Assembly: GCA_902796775.1 (NCBI GenBank) | Contig: CADBQK010000020.1 | Location: 1 to 19,182, forward strand | Length of the DNA stretch: 19,182 nt | DNA from: an uncultured Lachnospiraceae bacterium | GTDB lineage: Bacteria > Bacillota_A > Clostridia > Lachnospirales > Lachnospiraceae | Reading direction: 5' to 3' | Shown here: piece by piece, positions 13,922 to 19,182 of the stretch | Layout: the number at the start of each line of letters is the position of its first letter | How positions within the stretch are numbered: position 1 is the first letter of the stretch | The notes under the pieces: generated by a model | Seen by the model: only the letters and a program-made list of their open reading frames with translations | Databases searched by the model: none | What the model was told of the DNA's origin: nothing | Program-made: the position numbers and the translations under genes

Positions 13922-15178
13922 CTAAATTGAGCTTCCCTGCTCCGACCCTGCTCTAAGAGCTTGTTCCAGAGATGTACCGCAGATTCCGGCCAGCATATCC
14001 GAAAGAGGCTTTTTTCTTTTTTTCCTGGTAATCTCCATCAACTGCAATCTGGTCACATCGATCACCGATGTGGGAACGGGATCGGAGGCTGCCGCTTCCC
14101 TTGCTGCTTTCAGGACACAGGAAATATCTTCATCATTCTTCATGTTGATCAGATCTACCAGTATTATTCCTGACAGGTTCCGAAGCCGGATCTGATGCAG
14201 CGCTTCTCTGACCGCCTCCAGGTTTGTTTTCAGAAAGAGGCTGCCTGTATCCCTGCCGGACTGGTTTTTCCCGGTATTGACATCAATACTTGTCAATGCT
14301 TCTGTCCCTTCTATGATCAGCGAGGCACCCGATTTCATCCAGACTCTCTTAGATAATGCTTTCTCAATCTGAGCTTCAAGACCTTTTAATTTGACCAGAG
14401 GCCAGGAATCATCCGTATACAATTCCCTGAGGATACAGGTTTTACTGCCTGACCCATGGATTCTCTCCTCCAGATTCGAATAGATACCGGCAATATCTGT
14501 CTGAATGGTGCAGGCCGGGTCATGCTGGTACCTGTCCACCAGCTCCTCCCAGTTTCCCTTACCGGTATACAAAAGGCTGAATACAGGACGGCTGCGATAA
14601 ACTTCTTTCAGATGCAGGGCCTTCCAGCCCAGCATCTTCATTTCCCGCAGAATATCCTCTCCACATGCCCTTCCTGAATCGGTACGCAGGGTCCAGCCTG
14701 AATATGATTCTTCAGATCCCGGCCTGAGATTTCCGGAAAGCTGCATGAGCCTTTCCCGGGTTTCAGGATCCCTGATCTTACGGGAAATCCTGGTTCCCGA
14801 GCCCCAGGGAAAACAGACTGCCAGGCTTCCCTGCAGCGATATATTGCCGGTCAGTCTCCAGCCCTTTGTCTTCAGATTTTCCCCTTCCACCTGTACCAGA
14901 ATATCATCTCCAGCATGCAGCTTTTTGTTCTCATCTGAAGAAGCTGTATAGTGAACGGGATTTTCTTTCAGAGAATAATAACCGGTTATACCGGGACGGA
15001 TTTCCACAAAGGCAGCCTGAAGGTTCGCAGCTATATTCTTCACTCGACCGATATAGATATCTCCTACCCGCACAGCTCCGGTTTCTTCTTCCGCCCAGAT
15101 CTCAGCCAGCCGTCCATCTTCATACAGACAGCTGAGCAATCGTTCTCCCAGACGAGTGATCACGATTTCTCTGTCCAT
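13922..15178 (-). CDS. rng: Ribonuclease E/G
   Basis: A 418-residue endoribonuclease of the RNase E/G family, which cuts single-stranded A/U-rich RNA in rRNA maturation and mRNA decay. An S1-like RNA-binding segment starts near GDIYIGRVKNI (39-49). The catalytic metal ligands are Asp299 in SIDVNTGK and Asp342 in ILVDLINM, 43 residues apart as in E. coli RNase E. The family's usual DFIDM reads DLINM here, but the first, catalytic Asp is kept. After RLQLMEITRKKRKKPL the protein ends within about 35 residues, and the zinc-link CPxC motif that follows this region in E. coli RNase E is absent. The gene neighbours the TIGR03960/TIGR03936 pair, as in many clostridia, but is separated from rplU by the transporter locus. 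Confidence 0.92.
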   Translation of the reverse strand: MDREIVITRLGERLLSCLYEDGRLAEIWAEEETGAVRVGDIYIGRVKNIAANLQAAFVEIRPGITGYYSLKENPVHYTASSDENKKLHAGDDILVQVEGENLKTKGWRLTGNISLQGSLAVCFPWGSGTRISRKIRDPETRERLMQLSGNLRPGSEESYSGWTLRTDSGRACGEDILREMKMLGWKALHLKEVYRSRPVFSLLYTGKGNWEELVDRYQHDPACTIQTDIAGIYSNLEERIHGSGSKTCILRELYTDDSWPLVKLKGLEAQIEKALSKRVWMKSGASLIIEGTEALTSIDVNTGKNQSGRDTGSLFLKTNLEAVREALHQIRLRNLSGIILVDLINMKNDEDISCVLKAAREAAASDPVPTSVIDVTRLQLMEITRKKRKKPLSDMLAGICGTSLEQALRAGSEQGSSI

Positions 15179-15196
15179 TTTCCGCAGCCTCTTTTA

Positions 15197-15217
15197 CCGG
15201 ATCATCTGTATATCCGG
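15197..15217 (-). other. Small hairpin in the rng leader
   Basis: A 6-bp stem (15197-15202 with 15212-15217) and 9-nt loop lie about 19 nt before the rng start. RNase E genes are known to control their own mRNA through leader structures in some bacteria; whether this short hairpin does so is only a guess. Confidence 0.3.
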
Positions 15218-15249
15218 CACATCCAATAAAAAATTATTATGAATAAAAA

Positions 15250-15278
15250 ACTATATCTTCGTTTTCGTTCTGTTTAAA
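15250..15278 (-). promoter_or_regulatory. Candidate promoter of rng
   Basis: On the minus strand TTTAAA (15273-15278) and TATAGT (complement of 15250-15255) are 17 nt apart. The -10 is good, the -35 fair. It lies within the 118-nt spacer before rng, which is AT-rich compared with the flanking genes. Confidence 0.45.
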
Positions 15279-15296
15279 CTGTTTTTCACATGCTGA

Positions 15297-16004
15297 TCAT
15301 GATGAAACGGACTGGTAGATACTGAAAGGAACAAAGGGATCCGATAGTTCATCCTCCTGTCTGGCATACATCTCCATACGGCAGATGCGCAGCAGCGAGG
15401 AATCCTCCAGATATCTCTCATCTCCCATCACTTCGCTCACCACAAGCTCCGGTTTCACATTCGCGGCACTGGATGCACTCAGCTTCATGAAAAGGCTGAT
15501 GTTTTCATTCTCTTCTGCACTTAGTTCATATACAAGAGGCCGGATATCGATCTGAGCAGTGCCCCGTTTTGTTTTTTTCTCGGTTATATGTTCCTTCCGG
15601 CTAAGAAAACTGCTGATATTTTGCTGCAGCAGAGCCGGGTCTGTCTGAAAAGAGACAAGATAATCGGCAGCAGCCAGTGAGGCCATGGCATTTTTGGCGG
15701 TTTCTTCCAGGATACTGATATGATATACATCGATTCCTTCTGCCATCTGGGACTGAAGCCGCTCTTTCATCTCCTGTACAGACACATCCAGACTCTCCAC
15801 TTCAATGTCCATATATTCCCCGCAGCTCTCCAGGCCGAGACCAAGCGGCGAGGCAAAAGACATGACCGGATGGGGATGAAATCCCTTTGTATAGGTCAGA
15901 TCAAAGCCGGCTCTGCGCAGAGCCTTCTGAAAATACCGCATCATGTCCAGGTGACCGATAAACCGGACTGCACCTTTTTTCCCGAATTTGATCCTAAGTT
16001 TCAT
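15297..16004 (-). CDS. TIGR03936-family protein, DUF2344, radical SAM partner
   Basis: A 235-residue protein of the radical-SAM-associated TIGR03936/DUF2344 family, with no known biochemical activity. The family N-terminus is clear: MKLRIKFGKKGAVRFIGHLD, then RRAGFDLTYTKGFHPHP. A longer frame exists, but the ATG at 16002-16004 has AGGGG 6 nt upstream and gives the family start. It overlaps the end of the radical SAM gene by 11 nt, and in many other genomes the two are a single polypeptide, so they surely act together. The protein has no cysteine cluster of its own. A role in RNA or ribosome maturation is suggested only by the neighbouring rng. Confidence 0.88.
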   Translation of the reverse strand: MKLRIKFGKKGAVRFIGHLDMMRYFQKALRRAGFDLTYTKGFHPHPVMSFASPLGLGLESCGEYMDIEVESLDVSVQEMKERLQSQMAEGIDVYHISILEETAKNAMASLAAADYLVSFQTDPALLQQNISSFLSRKEHITEKKTKRGTAQIDIRPLVYELSAEENENISLFMKLSASSAANVKPELVVSEVMGDERYLEDSSLLRICRMEMYARQEDELSDPFVPFSIYQSVSS

Positions 16005-17859
16005 AACAAACCCCTGTTTCATATTTTCTGCACCCGCACCCGGCACACTGCTGTCTGCAGTTTTCAGTCACCCTAGACTCTGATGCACGGCAGTATTCTC
16101 TCTGAAGGAATTCCTTTGTCACGCCCACATCGATAAAATCCCAGGGAAGTACTTCATCCAGCGGCCTCTCCCGGTCCGTATAAAAGTCCGGATCGATTGC
16201 ACAGGCTGCAAAGGCATCCTTCCAGCGCTCCATGGAAAAGCATTCCGACCAGGCATCAAACAGGCAGCCGCCGCGGTAGGCGGCCAGGATCACAGCTCCA
16301 AGCCGTCTGTCTCCTCTGGCCAGCACCCCCTCCAGCCTGCTCAGATCATAATCATGCCAATTGTACTGCAGTGCTTTATGGTTTCTCATCTCCTTCATCT
16401 TGCGGGAAAGGAGTTTTCTCTTTTCTTCGATAGCAGATCTGGTCGCCTGGGCACACCACTGGAAAGGCGTAAACGGCTTAGGGACAAAGAATGATGTACT
16501 TGATACGATCTGGGGCCGTTTTGTCTTGCCTCTTTCCTCTTTGGGTATCGTGTAATAAGCGCCGGCGATCTCATCAGCCAGGATCGCAATTCCCTCTACA
16601 TCTTCATCTGTTTCCGTCGGCAGGCCAAGCATAAAATACAGCTTGACTCTGCTCCAGCCTCCCCGGTATGCCTGCGTGACGCCTTCCAGGATCACTTCCC
16701 TGGTCAGGCCTTTATTGATCACATCTCGCATACGCTGTGTCCCCGCTTCCGGAGCAAAGGTCAGACTGCTCTTTTTTACATCCTGTACGCGGGACATCAC
16801 ATCGAGTGAGAAAGCATCCACGCGAAGAGAAGGCAGGGAAATATTGACTTTCTTCTGCCTGCACTCTTCCAGAAGAAAACGGGTCAGCTCCGGGAGCTGG
16901 CTGTAATCGCTGGAGCTAAGCGAACTGAGAGAAATCTCATCGTGTCCTGTAGCCGCGATCATCTTTCTCGCTTTCTCCTTCAGAAACTCCAGCCCTCTCT
17001 CCCGGTCAGGCCGGTATACCATGCCGGCCTGGCAGAAGCGGCAGCCGCGGATACATCCTCTCATGATCTCCAGTACAAGCCTGTCCTGGGTCACTTTGAT
17101 AAATGGCAGCAGCGGTTTTTCCGGATAAGGTACCTGGTCCAGATCTGTCACCACCTGGCGCTGTACCTTCGCAGGAATTATTTCGGATACAGGAGTAATG
17201 GATGCGATCGTCCCGTCTTCCTGATAGCAGACATGATACATGGAGGGTACATAAATACCCGGGATCTGTGCTGCCTTTTCAAGGAAACTGCGGCGGCCGG
17301 AGCCTGCCTTTTTCTCTTCCCTGTACAGATCCAGCAGCCTGTCGTAGACTGTCTCCCCTTCTCCGATATAAAACAGATCAAAAAAATCGCTGACCGGTTC
17401 CGGATTATAGCAGCAGGGTCCGCCGCCGATCACGAGCGGATCCTCCTCGCTGCGGTCCGCAGCCAATAGCGGTATCTGCGACAGCTCCAGAATCTGCAGG
17501 ATATTTGTGTAGCACATCTCATACTGGAGGGTAATCCCCAGAAAATCAAAATCCCTGACCGGATTCTGGCTTTCCAGTGCAAACAGCGGGATATTCTCTT
17601 CCCGCATCACCTGATCAAGATCTGTCCATGGAGAATATACCCGTTCGCAGCAGGTATCCGGACGGGCGTTGAGCATATCATACAGGATCTGGATACCCAG
17701 ATAGGACATCCCAATCTCATAGACATCCGGAAAGCATATGGCAAAACGTATACCATCTTCCGGCACCTTTTTATAAACAGCATTGATCTCATTGCCCAGA
17801 TATCTGGCGGGCTTTTCGACCTTCAGCAATATCTCATCACGTAACGCTAATTTCCTCAT
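15994..17859 (-). CDS. B12-binding-type radical SAM protein, TIGR03960 family
   Basis: A 621-residue radical SAM enzyme of unknown reaction. The N-terminal part (about 35-180) resembles a cobalamin-binding domain, with FPDVYEIGMSYLG at 43-55 and IGGGPCCYNPEP at 144-155, but lacks the classic DxHxxG. The radical SAM core has CX3CX2C at Cys269, Cys273 and Cys276 (MRGCIRGCRFCQAG) to hold the 4Fe-4S cluster that cleaves S-adenosylmethionine. Further family stretches are FAPEAGTQRMRDVINKGL and KLYFMLGLPTETDED. The C-terminal end has five cysteines (601, 605, 608, 610, 618), of which the first three repeat the CX3CX2C spacing, so a second cluster is possible. It follows the Sel1 gene by 17 nt and is translationally coupled to its DUF2344 partner. 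Confidence 0.9.
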   Translation of the reverse strand: MRKLALRDEILLKVEKPARYLGNEINAVYKKVPEDGIRFAICFPDVYEIGMSYLGIQILYDMLNARPDTCCERVYSPWTDLDQVMREENIPLFALESQNPVRDFDFLGITLQYEMCYTNILQILELSQIPLLAADRSEEDPLVIGGGPCCYNPEPVSDFFDLFYIGEGETVYDRLLDLYREEKKAGSGRRSFLEKAAQIPGIYVPSMYHVCYQEDGTIASITPVSEIIPAKVQRQVVTDLDQVPYPEKPLLPFIKVTQDRLVLEIMRGCIRGCRFCQAGMVYRPDRERGLEFLKEKARKMIAATGHDEISLSSLSSSDYSQLPELTRFLLEECRQKKVNISLPSLRVDAFSLDVMSRVQDVKKSSLTFAPEAGTQRMRDVINKGLTREVILEGVTQAYRGGWSRVKLYFMLGLPTETDEDVEGIAILADEIAGAYYTIPKEERGKTKRPQIVSSTSFFVPKPFTPFQWCAQATRSAIEEKRKLLSRKMKEMRNHKALQYNWHDYDLSRLEGVLARGDRRLGAVILAAYRGGCLFDAWSECFSMERWKDAFAACAIDPDFYTDRERPLDEVLPWDFIDVGVTKEFLQREYCRASESRVTENCRQQCAGCGCRKYETGVCYET

Positions 17860-17876
17860 TCTGACCTCTATATCTT

Positions 17877-19106
17877 TTATTTCGCAGTGCTTTGCTGTTC
17901 CTGACGGAGCTGCTCGATCCTACGGGCGATCCTGCGGATATAATCCAGAGGGAGCGGGACAGCACTGGTAGAAGGATTGATCAGATATCCATCCATTTCT
18001 CCCGGAAGATCCATGCCTGCTAATGCCTCCAGCCCGGCTGTTGTCAGTTTCAGCTTTCCGCTGCCTGTGAAGCTTCCCTGAAAACGGGTATATTCGATCA
18101 TATCCGTAAATACGGGTACAAGCTTTTTTCCTACTGCCGGGTTTGTGATCACGAGAATCTGGCGGCCGGATTTTTGCTCCTGCCCCTTAAGGGTATCCGC
18201 CTGCGGCTCTTTAAAAGGAAGCAGATAACGTGCAGTCAGCAGACTCTTAACCATCTCATTGTCAAGCTTATTTCTGTATGCGGGATCAGGCGTTTCTGTC
18301 TTTGAGCGGATTTCCTGCATAAACCTGAGCATTGCATACTGCAGATCCGGATTCTCCACCGGTCGTTTTTCAGTCGGCAGTCCGGTCATATCCTTCCTCT
18401 TCACCAACTCTGCCAGCATGGCTTCATAGTTTTCCCTGCCGTCATGCACGCAGAGTGCGTTTACTCCCAATGTATAGAGCTCGCTGAAAAAAGGCAGAAA
18501 TATTTTCTGCTGCAAACGAAGGCTTGATGCCGGATATCCCTTTTCAGACAGTATGGAAGCTGCCTCACGGGAATTCTTTTCATTGGTGTACAGGCATACT
18601 TGCTTCATAGAATGATCAGCAGATTCTGTAAGATAGGGATGTCTGGTTACAGCTGAAACTGTAACGAAAAGCTCCTTTTTGGCAATGAGCGCTTTAAGCT
18701 TTGAGCGGATCCGCCTGGTTTCCTTCTCTTTTCGTTTCTGCTCTTCTTCAACTTGAATAGCTGCCTGCAGATATTCACTGGCTGCTTCATCCCCGTTTTC
18801 AGCGGCCATGCGGATCAGAGACATCCCCTGCTCCATGCCGCCGGGTGTCTGGCAGTACAAATATCCAAGATTGAACTGGGCAGGTGCATAATCCTGCTCT
18901 GCTGCCTTCTGATAATACTGCCTGGCCTTTTTAAGATCTTTTCCGGAGGAACTGTTTCCGTTTTCATAAAGCAGCCCCAGCCGGAATTGTGCAGGAGCCA
19001 GCCCCTGGTCAGCAGCCCGCTCAAAATACTGCATAGCAGCTGCTTCATCGCCCTCTTCCAGACTCTGCAGTCCCAGATTATAAAATTGCTCAGTATAGGA
19101 GTCCAT
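17877..19106 (-). CDS. Sel1-repeat protein with SseB-like C-terminal part
   Basis: A 409-residue cytosolic protein. Two clear Sel1-type helical repeats (about 22-50 with AADQGLAPAQFRLGLLYENG, and 57-89 with AAEQDYAPAQFNLGYLY) and a worn third (90-115) form a protein-binding solenoid. A charged helix (119-140) follows. The region 143-225 (ELFVTVSAV, QVCLYTNEK, FFSELYTLGVNALCVHDG) and the C-terminus (about 283-390, with LVPVFTDMIEYTRF and MDGYLINPSTSAVPLPLDYI) resemble SseB-type domains. Proteins with this SseB pattern have poorly known functions. The ATG has GGAGAGG upstream. It is the first gene of the run leading to rng. Sel1 is firm, SseB moderate. Confidence 0.82.
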   Translation of the reverse strand: MDSYTEQFYNLGLQSLEEGDEAAAMQYFERAADQGLAPAQFRLGLLYENGNSSSGKDLKKARQYYQKAAEQDYAPAQFNLGYLYCQTPGGMEQGMSLIRMAAENGDEAASEYLQAAIQVEEEQKRKEKETRRIRSKLKALIAKKELFVTVSAVTRHPYLTESADHSMKQVCLYTNEKNSREAASILSEKGYPASSLRLQQKIFLPFFSELYTLGVNALCVHDGRENYEAMLAELVKRKDMTGLPTEKRPVENPDLQYAMLRFMQEIRSKTETPDPAYRNKLDNEMVKSLLTARYLLPFKEPQADTLKGQEQKSGRQILVITNPAVGKKLVPVFTDMIEYTRFQGSFTGSGKLKLTTAGLEALAGMDLPGEMDGYLINPSTSAVPLPLDYIRRIARRIEQLRQEQQSTAK

Positions 19107-19151
19107 AGAGACCTCTCCATTTCCTGAAATCTATTTTCAGTGAATCTGTAA

Positions 19152-19180
19152 ATGATATGATAATCATAATGGATACGCAA
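19152..19180 (-). promoter_or_regulatory. Candidate promoter of the Sel1-radical SAM run
   Basis: On the minus strand TTGCGT (complement of 19175-19180), a 17-nt spacer and TATCAT (complement of 19152-19157) lie about 45 nt before the Sel1 gene. Both hexamers are fair matches. It is at the very edge of the window, so upstream context is missing. Confidence 0.5.
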
Positions 19181-19182
19181 TA

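Noticed and set aside
1..19182. CRISPR array, tRNA or rRNA gene, insertion sequence, phage or toxin-antitoxin genes
   Set aside because: No regularly spaced repeats, cloverleaf, transposase, integrase or terminal inverted repeats were seen on either strand.

Overview
The window looks like a chromosomal segment of a low-to-moderate GC Firmicute, most likely a clostridium of the Lachnospiraceae type (inference). Three things point there: ribosomal protein L27 carries the Firmicutes N-terminal extension with its processing protease Prp beside it; the order rplU-prp-rpmA-obg-yhbY-nadD-yqeK is the clostridial one; and an RNase E/G gene sits next to the paired radical-SAM genes TIGR03960/TIGR03936. 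Nineteen genes are supported. Eighteen are on the minus strand, so the biological order runs right to left, and one small gene at 699-1022 is on the plus strand. No tRNA, rRNA, CRISPR array, insertion sequence or origin is visible, and no gene-free stretch exceeds 300 bases.

Right part (19182 to 13922): a Sel1-repeat/SseB-like protein, a B12-binding-type radical SAM protein, its DUF2344 partner (overlapping by 11 nt) and an RNase E/G form a tightly packed run. Candidate promoters lie in front of the first gene and in front of rng.

Middle part (13850 to 5460): a six-gene transporter locus starting at an extended -10 promoter. It encodes a large lipoprotein that joins a propeller-like N-terminal half (with an Asp-box) to a carbohydrate-type solute-binding domain, two MalF/MalG-type permeases, a HlyD-type membrane fusion protein with a very long coiled coil, a membrane protein with a MacB-like extracellular domain, and a cytosolic tyrosine phosphatase. 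No ATPase gene is present. Importer parts (binding protein and permeases) and exporter-type parts (HlyD and MacB-like) share one run of genes with spacers of 2-72 nt. This is the least conventional part of the window and the best candidate for an undescribed system.

Left part (5427 to 161): the ribosome-biogenesis operon starts from a good sigma-A-type promoter and a structured leader that fits an L21 autoregulatory leader. It runs rplU-prp-rpmA, then a terminator-like attenuator, then obg-yhbY-nadD-yqeK. A perfect 17-bp bidirectional terminator ends it, facing a plus-strand gene of unknown function. That gene separates yqeK from rsfS. The plus-strand gene and rsfS are read from back-to-back promoters, and rsfS ends at its own terminator.
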